Below are positions 11,619 to 22,259 of a DNA stretch of 64,000 nucleotides, one piece after another. Each line of letters begins with the position of its first letter. Position 1 is the stretch's first letter. The position numbers and the translations under genes were made by a program. The notes under the pieces were generated by a model that was not told the origin of the DNA, did no database searches, and worked only from the letters and a program-made list of their open reading frames with translations. Origin of the DNA: Astrocystis sublimbata (Eukaryota > Ascomycota > Sordariomycetes > Xylariales > Xylariaceae); NCBI GenBank assembly GCA_022453515.1, contig JAJNNY010000006.1, forward strand, positions 186,001 to 250,000, in the 5' to 3' direction.

Positions 11619-13454
11619 TCAGCTTACCGCCTCGTCCAGAATCCGCAAGTTGCCCAACTCATCCCAGCCAACCCTGCCATGCTGCACGGCGCGCCGCAAG
11701 TCGGCCGGCAGCACGGCTTTGTCCCCCGTGACGGGGTCCCACAGCCAGCCCTCCCGCATCCACATCCACCTCAGGCACGCTCGTAACTCCTTATCAGACG
11801 GCAGCACGCGCATCCACTCGGGCTGGAACGTGCCGTCGCGGCCTTTGCCCTTCCAGTCCTCCGCCACGCCTCGCAGCACGTCGCGGCAGAAGATACGCCA
11901 GCTATCCAGGGCGTAGGGACCTTGCGTCAGATGGCCGATTTCCCATCCCGTCGTCGCGATTGTCATCGTTGAAGGAGTAGTGAGATCCTCACATGCCAAC
12001 GCCCCCATCACGCCATCTCCCTCTTCCGTGGGATTGGGGTCCTCAGCATACCCCTTGACAGCGTATCTCACGCCCTTCCTCGGCGGCGTCTCTAGCCACA
12101 TGCGCGCATATTTCTGAATAGCTGCTGCGCGCACGGCGCCGAGGCCCAGATGCTTAATCCTGGCCACGATGTCGGCCGTCTCTACCGCTGCGAGGTCGGC
12201 TGGTGTCGGATACTTCTCCATGAGCGTGCGGAACACGGGGATCGCGGCTGTTCCCTTGGTACGGATGAGGAAAGTCACGGCGATGAGGAGTCGGAATGGG
12301 TCGGTGGCTAGCTCCTCTTGGATCAACCCGAAGCAAGGACTGTCGAGGCGCGGGAAAGGCAGCGCTGAGACGGTGCCGCGGGGAGGTCGCTTGTTGGGGC
12401 CCTTCGTTAGCGATGAGGGTGATGGTGGCGTCAGTATTGTCGGCGGAGTAGGCGGCGCTATCTTGACGGTCACGAAGTAGGGAGACTTTGCTTCGCGTTT
12501 GACAAGAGTCTTTTTATGTGGCAGTTTTTGTTCGATGTCTGAAGATGCATGGTTCGCTCCGATGTCTGCTTGTTCGCTCGGTCTCTCAAACTCGATGCGA
12601 GGCTGTATTGCGGCGTCGAGACATTCTTTCGGAGAAGTGTCGAGTCTACACTTTGCTGGATCTGAGCCAGGATGTCCCGCAGGTGCTTCCGCAAAGCTGT
12701 CGTCGGGTTGCCGTATTGTCTCTTGACTGTTAACAAATGGTGTGATTCCTCGCGACTCTTGTTGATCGTTCGATGTATCAAATTTGGGCTTGAAACCCTC
12801 CCATGCCAATTCAGAGCAAGCCTTCTCTGTTGGTTCTGCCGAAATAACAACATTTGCCAAGTCTGCGCCTTCTGGGTGTCCTTTCCCTTCTGTCAAAGCT
12901 TTCCTACTCCTATTCGTGGTCGTTGCTTTGATTTTTGTAGGTACTGCAGACTTGTGTATTGGTTCAATAGTGTCTTCCCAAAACGGAGACGACTTCACCA
13001 GCCTGGCCCGTCTTTTCTTCAAGGTCTGGGCTTCTCGCTGTGTTTCTTGCTTTGCTAAGGCGCACCCCTCTTTCGAATCCTCCTTAGACGTAGGGGAGCT
13101 TGTTCCCTGGACGAGAGACTGATCCAGGGCGTAACAGGAGCCCTCGACACCATGAATCCTTGCCAAGAAAGTGAGAATGTCTTGTCCATCCAACGGGTTT
13201 GGGAAGGAAGCTCGGTCTCTCATCGCCGTCGCGCAACAAACTGCTTGTTCCCATTCTTCCGTGCCGCGGAGAAGGCTCAGGCGCAGGAAATGTTTTATGT
13301 CGGCTTCATTCCCTGTTCTGTACTTGGCCACTTCAGCCAGGTATTCTCTGCCCTCCGCATCTTCGACGTTAAAGCCAAACATGAAATCGTCAGATAGTTG
13401 ATTCGCCTGGTGATCGGCAGCCGCCCATTGGTCTGTGCGCATAGAAAAGCTCAT
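11619..13454 (-). CDS. MBD4-like HhH-GPD DNA glycosylase
   Basis: Probable base-excision-repair glycosylase related to the C-terminal domain of MBD4 (G:T and G:U mismatches). Intronless, 611 residues. The first ~370 are Ser/Lys/Glu-rich and probably disordered, with a short N-terminal globular-looking segment. The helix-hairpin-helix domain spans roughly 380-570: FGLIQEELATDPFRLLIAVTFL, then the hairpin-like HLGLGAVRAAAIQKYARMW, then the loop GPYALDSWRIFCRD whose Asp517 aligns with the MBD4 catalytic Asp, and an ending SDKELRACLRWMWMREGW that parallels MBD4 DHKLNKYHDWLW. There is no catalytic Lys of the Nth/Ogg1 kind, so monofunctional activity is inferred. No methyl-CpG-binding domain is visible. 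An alternative start is Met5. Confidence 0.85.
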   Translation of the reverse strand: MSFSMRTDQWAAADHQANQLSDDFMFGFNVEDAEGREYLAEVAKYRTGNEADIKHFLRLSLLRGTEEWEQAVCCATAMRDRASFPNPLDGQDILTFLARIHGVEGSCYALDQSLVQGTSSPTSKEDSKEGCALAKQETQREAQTLKKRRARLVKSSPFWEDTIEPIHKSAVPTKIKATTTNRSRKALTEGKGHPEGADLANVVISAEPTEKACSELAWEGFKPKFDTSNDQQESRGITPFVNSQETIRQPDDSFAEAPAGHPGSDPAKCRLDTSPKECLDAAIQPRIEFERPSEQADIGANHASSDIEQKLPHKKTLVKREAKSPYFVTVKIAPPTPPTILTPPSPSSLTKGPNKRPPRGTVSALPFPRLDSPCFGLIQEELATDPFRLLIAVTFLIRTKGTAAIPVFRTLMEKYPTPADLAAVETADIVARIKHLGLGAVRAAAIQKYARMWLETPPRKGVRYAVKGYAEDPNPTEEGDGVMGALACEDLTTPSTMTIATTGWEIGHLTQGPYALDSWRIFCRDVLRGVAEDWKGKGRDGTFQPEWMRVLPSDKELRACLRWMWMREGWLWDPVTGDKAVLPADLRRAVQHGRVGWDELGNLRILDEAVS

Positions 13455-14185
13455 GGCTTAGCGATTTCTCCTTTCGATGGGCACCCCGGGTCGACGCTAT
13501 TCGTGTAGGGTTTGATCAGAGGAATCAGAGGAAGCCATGTGTCAACCGATCTGGGAAACGCGCTCTCGGGGAGTCTAATGAGATGTTAGATATACTAGGC
13601 AGGTTTCTTTCTCGGTTCCGTTTCATTGGTCTCTGTTCAATACAACAGTTCAAGGGCGACATATGGAATCAGAGTCCATGGAAATAGCTGTCATTAAACC
13701 AAGCATAAAACGTTACCGAGTGAAGGCCGTAAGATAGGAATATGTTGTTGTGTCATTGGGTGAATGGGTAGGTAATTTGATGTAGGAGATGGGACACACA
13801 TGGGGCGAGCCAATGAGGTAATACCGATTGGATGAGTTGATCTGAGGTACTAAGGAAGTCCTGCACATTTCAGCTCGCGAACAAACAAGTATTTTTGGCG
13901 GTTATCCAACAAAATAGGGCAGTGATAAACTGGCAAGTGAGGCGAGTGCTTTTGAAAAAATTATGACCGCATCGTGGCCGTTTGAGCTCTATGTGCATAT
14001 TGATCCCCGAATTAGGTACCTGGGGCAACAACACTCTTCAAACATCTAAAACAGGGAAATTTGATTTACACTCTAGAATCGAGACCTGGGGTTGTTTGAG
14101 CCCGCTTGCAACATCAAAGTCCTCATCCCTTTTTCATATACAAAGGAATCGTTGGGAATCTAGTAGTACATGCACAGATTGAGCT
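13455..14185. other. Intergenic, glycosylase promoter and cytochrome c1 3' flank
   Basis: 731 bp between two minus-strand genes. I see no gene, repeat array or recognisable site here beyond ordinary AT-rich stretches. Confidence 0.6.
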
Positions 14186-15587
14186 TTAGCTGCGGACATG
14201 GTCTTTTGCTCCCTTGGGTGGGTCGTAGACAATCTTCCTTGACTTGACCGGTGCCCATTTGTATCTCTTCACCCACACGCTCAGGGCAGTCAGCACGCTG
14301 GTAACAGCCAGAACCTTCATACCCATGCGCTTCCGGTCGTCCATCTCGGGTTCCGCAGCCCAGTTGAGAAACTCTACTACATCCTTGGCCATTTGAGAGG
14401 TTGTCGCAGGTGTCTCGTCCTCGTATTCAACCAGACCATCGAAAAGAACACGAGCCATGGCAATTCCAGTACCGGGGAAGTAGGGGTTGAAGTTGAGACC
14501 AGCACCGACGTTAGCGCCGGCAGGGGGCTCCTCGGGATATCCAGTCAACAAGCTGAAGATGTAGTCGCAGCCGCCGTGACGGGCCTTGACAATCAAGCTT
14601 AGATCGGGAGGTAGGGCACCGTTGTTGGCAGCTCGGGCCGCCTCATCGTTCTTGTACGGGGCAGGGATGTAATCGGAGAGCTTTCCGGGCCGCTTCTCAA
14701 TCTCGCCCTCGTCGTTGGGCTCGGTGTCGTACTCGTTCTCCTCGGCCAAGGCCTTGGCCTCATCGACGGTCAGGACGGTGCCGACGAGTGTTCGGTAAGG
14801 GATACGGCTCAGGGAGTGGCAGGCCATGCACACTTCCTGGTAGACCTGGAAGCCTCGGCGGAGACTGTCGGGCGGGTGAGCAAAAGGGTGTAATCCGGTA
14901 ACGGGATGGACTAGGCGGCTCTTACGCTTGATGGTCGAAGGTCTTGAACCATTGCTCGTGAACCCAGGGGTATTTTGTAGGGTGGAGACTGGAGGCTGCC
15001 AGTTAGCACGACACCTTCTGCAACAGCACCGGCAGTGTCCACAGAGCCGCGGCGTCTAACAGAGCATCCGTCGACCAACTCACCCTTCCTCGGCAGGCGT
15101 CGCAGCGTGCGCGGTAGGTCCGTATAGGTGGTAGTACCAGGCGACGGATCCGACAGCGAGAGCGGTGGAAGCGGCGGCGGCCATGTTGAGCTTCGCTGGG
15201 GATTCGATGGAGGCGCCGGAGCTGGTAAAGTTCCTCTACATGATAAAGATGAGCGATTAGTCTTGGGATCATATGGTGGAACTCGATCAGGAGCGAATCG
15301 CGGACAGCGACCAGCGAGCATCGAGCATCGAGCAGGTCGGGCTGCGTCGCTCAGGCCCAGGCCCAGGCTCTGGCTCATGCCCTGGCTCTAACTCCAGTGT
15401 CCCATCTCTGACTCCGGCTCCGACTCCGACGCTGGATCCGAATCTGGCGCGGATACTGGGATTCGGGCTCGGGGCACAGGCTTCTGGGGGGACAGGCTTC
15501 TGGGAGTCGTACCTTGGCGAAGCCGGTGGCGCCATTCCGGGCGCCGTTGAGGGTGCGCATCGAGCGCAGGGCCGATCTCGCCAGCAT
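14186..15587 (-). CDS. CYT1: Cytochrome c1, heme protein of mitochondrial complex III
   Basis: Catalytic heme subunit of the cytochrome bc1 complex; passes electrons from the Rieske protein to cytochrome c in the inner membrane. Exons 15587-15513, 15235-15084, 14988-14926 and 14864-14186 are in phase and give 322 residues. The N-terminus MLARSALRSMRTLNGARNG is an Arg-rich mitochondrial presequence, followed by the hydrophobic sorting stretch MAAAASTALAVGSVAWYY. The heme attachment site is C109-M-A-C112-H113 within QVYQEVCMACHSL. The axial Met lies in GTGIAMARVLF. PAPYKNDEAARAANNGALPPDLS is typical of the family, and a C-terminal anchor (KVLAVTSVLTALSVWVKRY) is followed by a basic tail. Intron 1 is 277 nt, far longer than the others in the gene. 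An upstream in-frame ATG at 15626 is possible but less like a presequence. Confidence 0.95.
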
Positions 15588-17298
15588 GTCGGGCAGAGGT
15601 CGTGGACCAGCCGGTCGACAGGTCAATTGGTGGCTTTGGGGGGGGAGGTCGGGAGGGGAGAGGTCGGGCGAGGATGGGTGGTGAGAGCTGGACCAAGCAA
15701 GCGGGTGTGCAGGCAGGTGGTGGCTCGACGGGATGGGTTGAAAATGTCGCTCGCTCGCTCGCTCTGGGCAGTCTCAGTGGCTCTCTCGGTGGCTCTCGGT
15801 GCCCAGCACCCCAGGTGGGAGAGCCCGGTCTTCTGGCCCAGTGCTCCTTCCCTTGTAGCAATTGGAAATCCCCATACATGATTGGCCAGCATCTGTGGGG
15901 GCACCGCTTCACGTGACTGGAGCTTGCCGGGCCTGCCCGGTGCCCGGTCGACCGGGTCGACCGAGGCGACACCATCACTTACAACTACAACACATTGATC
16001 AATTTAGGTATGTACCTACACTTGAATCGAGTCGAAAGGGGTTCACTCAAAAAGGTGGGCGTAGGGGAGGAGAATCTAGTGACCTGGCAATCGATAGCCG
16101 TGAGGGCTTCAGACACTCACTACATTGCACATTGCGCCTCGTACCTCTGCTTGATGGGGTGGAGAGCAGGAGGCAATCTGTCAATCCCATAAACACCTAC
16201 TGCACCAAGACAATCGTTCTGTTCTAGTTGTGCCAGCAGTGTAGTTTGAACACACACCAACCCGGGGACATGGCATGAAAATTGAAAATCGAACTCACAG
16301 AAAACAGCTGTACTTCTGAGTTCTAAGAAGCTCTATTTCATGCTAGGGATTGATACAACTACTAGGTAGTTAGTTCTATGTCTTTCTCTGTGCAATCATG
16401 TTATAAAAAGGTACACTTGTAAATGATACTAGGTTAATCGAATGTTTTCAGCTGATCTGTCTCAGTATAGTTGACGTATAATCCAGAAGTCGTCGAATGT
16501 TTTAGAGTGTGTTAGGGACCGACCTTTTCGTCTGCGCCATCGATACCCGTCCTTTGCCCTGAAACCCATCATCAAAACATCAAACCATCAAAAAACACCC
16601 CACTCCAGTCTTGCTCTCCGGCATCTCTTGCTCATTCTCCAGGCTTGCTTGGTCCAATACCGACGGTACAGGCCGCAGTACTTATGTGCCATCATTACCC
16701 AATCTATGTATACCTTTTATATATCCCCAGATCCAATCACCGTATTCTTTCTACTTTCTACCCCCTTGTTTCTCTTGCCAGAGTATTAGTTTATATGTAA
16801 CCCCGCCTATATGTCATATTGTCAAGCATCAAGCCTTTCATCTGAAGTGAGAGTTCGAGGCGATACGCAGGACGTGATAGTCTCCTGATATCCACCCAAT
16901 ATCTTCACCTTTTCACAATGCCTAGTGTTTCGAGCTTTGCATGTCCAGAGCGCGCTGCTGTCCTGACGTTCAAACCCCTGATTAGAAACCTGCTTGACCA
17001 CCGTTTTCTAATAAGTGTCGCTCCGATCCGAGTCGGACTCGGTAGATCCGTCCGTCAGAGAACAATACATCAATGGCGAAAGCACGTAAGCGTGTGGGCA
17101 GCGTTTTTGGCCTATGGTTGACCGGTGCGTGTGAAATGAGCATTGGCGATAGCCGAAGTTGCGCTCATCGCTCCTTAGTCTATTCGACGGTAGTCGGAGT
17201 TGGGGGTTCTTGAAGCCGACGTCGAGTTTGCTAGCCGAGACCTTCCTGAGGTGGCTGTCATACTCTTCTCTCAAGCCGGCACACTGCAACACCCGGGG
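15588..17298. other. Intergenic, upstream of CYT1
   Basis: 1.7 kb between CYT1 (start side) and the BTB gene (stop side), both on the minus strand. GC-rich near CYT1, with GCTCGCTCGCTC and GGTCGACCGGGTCGACC short repeats at about 15745-15770 and 15945-15965, then AT-rich. No frame here has a family I recognise. Confidence 0.55.
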
Positions 17299-18100
17299 TC
17301 AGTTACTGTCTGATGGATCACGGATTATGAAGTACCGGGTATTTCGAGACACCATCTTGTAACGAGAGACTTTCGTGCATCGGGAGTTCGCATAGCAAAA
17401 CCTAACGAGACGGGGTCGAAAGTCACTAACCTTGCTGAACATCTTTTCTAACGTCCCTCTTTCTTCAGTTTCGCCCATGCCCCAGGCGATCATGGCCACG
17501 ATCCACCTGCGAAGGTTGCGAAGACAGTAGCTTGCTTCGGCATCGCATTCCGTGTACACAAACTCGACAAGTTCAGGGTCGATCTCCCAGTTACATCGCA
17601 GGTAAAGGTCTTGTAGGGCATCCATCGCAACATCTTGCAGCGCCGCCTCGCCGATGTGCGCGGCGAATAGTTGCAGATTGACGAGGTCCCAATGTAGTTC
17701 TTCGCACGACTGGTTGGATTCGGCATCGTCGATGAAGTAGCTGAGACCCTTTTTCTCGCAGAGCCAGAACTCGAAAAGCCTGAACATATCTGGGCATTGG
17801 CTATCCAGCACGATAGAGTGGGAGGTCTGCCCGCGAGCAAAGTCGATCTGGGCACGGAAGAATTCGCACGAAAGGAGGAGCCGTCTAGGAATGAAGAACT
17901 CGTCGCGCTGGGGGCCAACCATAATTTTGACGGTGTCAGGGCCACCCATTCTGTCTCTGCCCACATGTCAGTCAATCATGTAACCTAAATTGATGTTGCG
18001 CGAGTACTTACAAGCTGAGGTTGACGATGCCCCCTTTCCCAACTAATACGTTCGGCATGTTTTCAGCCATGGCATTGCGCCGTTCAAAGAAAGCTGGCAT
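17299..18100 (-). CDS. BTB/POZ domain protein
   Basis: Two exons, 18100-18012 and 17956-17299, are joined inside a Leu codon and give 248 residues. The BTB-like segment begins after NVLVGKGGIVNLSLDRMGGPDTVKIMVG and includes FFIPRRLLLSCEFFRAQIDF and the acidic/aromatic helices after it (FRLFEFWLCEKKGL, LHWDLVNLQLFAAHIGEAALQDVAMDAL). BTB domains mediate dimerisation, often as cullin-3 adaptors, but this fungal-specific kind has no known partner. The start could instead be Met11. The last ~40 residues are less typical, so a further 3' intron is possible. Confidence 0.7.
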
Positions 18101-19716
18101 TATGACTGGAGATGGGGTTTCTACTCGATTAGATGCGTTCCTTGCTGGCGCCTTCTGAAGCGGGTGGTTTAATGGTGTGAACTAATCTTGTCCACAATGT
18201 ACTGGCCTTTGCTTGTGAGTCGAGGTAGATAGAGCTTTGGTTTATCTATTTTTCCCCCTTCTGCTCATTGGGAATGGCATCCCTTTTGGGGCTATCCCAA
18301 GGCGATCCGATAGCTGGCAGCTAATAAGAGAATGGATCCGTTGTACAACACTCTGCTTCGGCAACCGTGAAGCTCAACAATTCCTGCAACAATTCCGGGA
18401 GCCACCCCTGCAGGAATCCTTGGCCGTTCCGACATATGGGACGAAACAGCAACATTGGCGCAGCGAGAAACATCTCGGGGGCGGGGCGCAGGTACAGCTC
18501 CTCCGCTGGCAGGCGAGGTGGTGGACAATAAAAAGTTGACACTTGATCTGCAGACTAGACCCACAGGTACTTCTGGAGCTGGAAAACTTTCTTCCGTACA
18601 TTTCCGTTTTTGGCTATTATTGAGGCTATTCCGACCTTAATAGCGATTCTAGAGCTATATAAAAGCAATCCGAGTAGTCCTTAATATTTCATATGCTTTA
18701 ATAATACTTATATTTTATCTAATAGCTAGAACTGCTTAAGAACTCTATTTCTGATTTATTATGCCTCTGGTATGTTGGAATTGCGAGGGTGGCAAGAGAG
18801 GTCACTATAGTGGGCCTGCCAAGAAGAGGTGTCAACTTTTTATTGTCCACCACCTCGGCAGGCAAAGCCGTGACAGGGCTCGACAGGGTCTGGTGTTTGA
18901 AACTGTTGTACTGTACCTGACTCGCCTGGTTAACGCCAATGGTTGAAACGTCGAGAGATCCGACCCCAGGCTTGTTTAGCTTAAACCCCCACACCCCCCA
19001 AAGCACTCATGTGTTTGAACACGAGGTCCGGAAGATATCAGAATGCCTAGACAGTCGAGAGTCCCATTGCGAATCTCATCGTCGCTGGCCCACCACACAT
19101 CTCGAGCTAAAGGGGAGACACCTGGCGGGAGTTCCGCGCAGGTCGGCAATGGTTGATGCGCCGCGCCTATGCGTGTCTGGCAGTGGCACGTCTGTGTACT
19201 ATGTTCTAGACTCTAGTAAGCACAGGATATTCTTGGCTTCTCGCGCCATACGATAGCCTATTCGTCACCTGCAAGATCGAGTTTCACTGTAACTGTAAGG
19301 TAGCATTGTAACACGTCTCGATCAGGCCCATAAGTTGATGCAACTTACGGGCGTTGCACCTCCCAATCACCTCGCATGGCCAACGCAACCAACCTGACGT
19401 GCGACCGCTAAGAACTAATCGAGAACTAATCGAGGTGCTTATTCATCCCGCAGCAGTTCATGACAGAAACCTACCTAATTGAGTGATTATCGTCGGCGTT
19501 GTTGATAAGCAAAGAGAGCTTCATGCAATGACTTTCATGTATATAAATGAAAACTCTAGCGCCTGGCTCCAACTCTTCCTGAGATATGCCTTGTATTTCA
19601 GAGTTCCTAAGTTCATGTCCCATAAAAAGCCTGCATATTCGAAGTGGCGGCCATCAACCTTTTGATTTTTTAGAGCATATCTGTGTGTGTTAATATCCAA
19701 CAACAACAACGATACC
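18101..19716. other. Intergenic between divergent genes, contains an inverted-repeat element
   Basis: Separates the BTB gene (-) and the old yellow enzyme gene (+). It contains the inverted-repeat element at 18514-18857 and, near 19541, an ATATAAAT box about 175 nt before the enzyme's start codon. No other gene seen. Confidence 0.6.
18514..18857. mobile_element. MITE-like element with perfect 29-nt terminal inverted repeats
   Basis: Bases 18514-18542 are the exact reverse complement of 18829-18857 over 29 nt (core GTGGACAATAAAAAGTTGAC). The 286-bp interior is strikingly AT-rich in its central part (about 18600-18770), unlike its flanks. The size, inverted ends and lack of a transposase frame fit a miniature inverted-repeat transposable element or the shrunken remnant of a DNA transposon. 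A short frame at 18761-18840 reads CWNCEGGKRGHYSG, faintly like a zinc knuckle, which may be a trace of an ancestral protein or chance. No clear target-site duplication was found at the edges. Confidence 0.65.
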
Positions 19717-21336
19717 ATGTCTGTTGAAAACAAGGCCGCTCCCGGCGCTCCTTTTTACACGCCCGTGCAGGGTATGTAGTCAATCTAGAACCACAGACCC
19801 TATTTCCAGCGCATTCATGAGCTCATCAAATCTGATTGGAATTGAAGATCCGCCAGCGGGCACGGCGCTGAACCCAGCCACGGCCCCAACCCTGTTCCAG
19901 CCTCTCAGGATCAGAGGGCTAGAATTGAATAATCGAATTGCCGTATCACCTATGTGTACTTATTCGGTTAGCGAGCATAGGCCGCCAGTGGCAGAAAGTA
20001 TCGTGACGGCTACCGCTGACATCTGTTTACCTAGTCTGACGACGGGCATCTCACGGACTTTCACTTTGCGCACCTCTCGCAGTTCATCATCCGTGGTGCG
20101 GGTCTCACCGTGATTGAGGCTACTTCTGGTATGTACACATGGCCATGAAGAGCACAGCCCAATTGGCGATGGCTGATTCCGACTGTTTCCAGTGTTGGCC
20201 AATGGTCGAATTTCCCCGCAGTATGTTTCATGGATACTTTTGCTCTCGCTTGGGCCCTTGCATGCCCTGCATGCCCTGAAACCCCGAATCTCCAAACCCA
20301 CGGACGGATTTGGTCCTGCTTCCTCTGATCTGACCTGATCTGTACATCCCTACAATGAGTTGTCTTTTCGCTAATCTGTGCATGCCTACACGACAGGGAC
20401 AGCGGCTTGTGGAAAGACAGCCAGATCGCGCCGCTCAAGCGCATAGTTGACTTTGCGCACTCCCAGGGCCAGAAGATCGGCATCCAGCTTGGACATGCGG
20501 GCCGCAAGGCCGGCGTGCTTCCGTCGTGGCTTGGTCCTCATGGCACTGTCGCTTCTAAGGAGCACGGTGGCTGGCCAGATAACGCGTGGGCGCCGAGCCC
20601 CATCAGCTTCTCTGAGGCTGAAGGCAGGTACCCAGATCCCAAGGAGATGACTCTGGAAAACATAAAGGAGCTGCTTAACGCGTTTCGGGATGCGGCGCGG
20701 CGGGCCGTTGAGGCGGGATTCGATACCATCGAGATTCACGGCGCTCACGGCTACATGCTTTCGCAGTTCATGTCGCCGGTCACGAACCAGCGAACCGACG
20801 AGTACGGAGGCAGCTTCGAGAACCGCACACGACTTCTCTTCGAGATCATCGCGGCGACGCGCGAAGTCATACCCGCCTCGATGCCTCTGTTCCTGCGCAT
20901 CTCGGCGTCAGAGTGGATGGAACATAGCGGAAAGCCGAGCTGGACCAACGAGGACACAATCAGGGTAGCTAAGCTACTGCCGGCCGCGGGCGTCGACCTC
21001 CTGGACGTCAGCTCCGGGGGCAATAACGAGCACCAGCAGATCTATGTCCACCCTTACTACCAGATCGACCTGGCGGGTCAGATCCACGAGGCGTTGCAGA
21101 AGGAGGGCATCAAGTTCCCGCTCGGCGCCGTCGGTATGATTACTACGGCTGAAATGGCCAGAGACGTGGTCCAAGAAGGCGAAGGCCTCAACCCCAAGGC
21201 CGATCTGGTGTTCATTGGCCGGCAATTTCTCCGCGAGCCAGAATTTCCTCTGCGGGCGGCTCATAAGCTGGGCGTGGATGTCAAGTGGTCCATTCAATAC
21301 CATCGAGCTGGGTGGGCACCCGACGCTCAGGTCTAG
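19717..21336 (+). CDS. Old yellow enzyme family NADPH:flavin oxidoreductase (YqjM type)
   Basis: FMN-dependent ene-reductase, probably cytosolic. Five exons (19717-19771, 19848-19966, 20035-20128, 20193-20220, 20397-21336) are in phase and give 411 residues. After a short N-terminal arm the TIM barrel starts at FQPLRIRGLELNNRIAVSPM. Cys55 in SPMCTYS matches the redox-tuning Cys of the YqjM (thermophilic-like) class. The pair in EIHGAHGYMLSQF is the substrate-binding His/His. TNQRTDEYGGSFENRTRLLFE is a family hallmark and FIGRQFLREPEFPLRAAHKLG contributes to FMN phosphate binding. Exon 4 is only 28 nt. The physiological substrate cannot be told from sequence; it sits alone, not in a metabolite cluster. 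Confidence 0.92.
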
Positions 21337-21976
21337 AATCATACCTCAGATAGACTTGTAAGCTAGAATTACAATATAGAGTATAAGAGAAAGCTGCATC
21401 TTATTTGACATATTTGCGGAATGTAGTGGGAAGCGATAGGCGCCGGGGCTACCGATGCGGGTGTTGAGGGTTGCGTATCAAAGAGCCTGTGGTTGAATGA
21501 AGGTTCCGAGCTTCCATGTATACCTAGGTAAGGTTCTCCGCCAGCAATTGAAGCCAACCTAAATGTCGGTACCCTAAGTACGTAGATATAAATGCTGATT
21601 GCACACAATCCGGTTCGTGGTTCGAATGCTAATCAATCAATTCATTCAGTTAAAGTATCTCGCCGTAACTACCTGCACTCCAACCCATCCCTTTTGCCCA
21701 ACGCTTTCAACGCCCACGCCCACGCCCACGCTCACCGAACACCAATCCCCGCACGTAGTAGGGCATTTCCGCATAGAAGCGAAAGCCAAGCACAAACAGC
21801 CACGGGATACCGCCTCAACACAACTACCGTAGCCAAAACAAACACGAATCAAGTTATCGAGGACCCAGCACGCACAGCCTTTCTGGTCTTCCCTCGTCGC
21901 TTCACCAGCGTTGCTTGCTCTTGATGCATGCGAACTGTGAGACGACAGCTAATTACCAGAAAGGCCACGGAAACCG
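21337..21976. other. Intergenic between convergent genes
   Basis: 3' flanks of the old yellow enzyme (+) and the small Cys-rich gene (-). Contains a CACGCC hexamer repeat at 21711-21736 and a TATACCTAGGTA motif near 21519. No gene seen. Confidence 0.6.
21711..21736. repeat. CGCCCA hexamer repeat
   Basis: About four hexamer units, the last degenerate, in the intergenic region. Confidence 0.7.
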
Positions 21977-22259
21977 TCACTTGGCCTTGGGCGGGTACTC
22001 CTTGCCGTTGGACACGAACTTGGGCTGGCAGGTGCACAGCTGGTCCGCCGGTACCGCGTCCAGCACCATGGCGACGTGGCTACCGCAGCCTACCCACGAC
22101 GTCTTCCCTGTTTGGCGGGTTTGTCAGTGAGAGCATACACCAGGTATCGACGAAATAAACCGAGGAATATCAATCTGCAGATAGACAATGGATATGTGGA
22201 TGGATATTCGATGCCAGATGAGACGTACCACATTCGCCGCAGTTAGCTTTCATACACAT
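21977..22259 (-). CDS. Small conserved Cys-rich protein (53 residues)
   Basis: Exons 22259-22229 and 22107-21977 are joined at a Gly codon, giving a 53-residue protein. It begins MCMKANCGECGKTSWVGCG, continues with SHVAMVLDAVP and ends with LCTCQPKFVSNGKEYPPKAK. I recognise the pattern (C-x4-C-x2-C-GKT-x-W-x-GCGxHV ... CTC-P ... YPP) from short uncharacterised proteins common in ascomycetes; no function is known to me. Six cysteines plus one His in so short a chain suggest metal binding, which is inference. No signal peptide. The 121-nt intron falls just after the CGEC motif. Too short and split to appear as a single long frame. Confidence 0.8.

Noticed and set aside
15273..15881. 202-codon plus-strand frame near CYT1
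   Set aside because: Covers CYT1 exon 1, intron 1 and upstream repeats on the opposite strand; Gly/Ser/Pro repeats come from nucleotide repeats.
17299..17445. A 3' intron in the BTB gene from GTTAGT near 17430
   Set aside because: The nearest acceptor would give a 34-nt intron and no better C-terminus; the uninterrupted frame was kept.
21612..21632. tRNA B-box-like GGTTCGAATGC
   Set aside because: No matching A-box or cloverleaf could be built around it.
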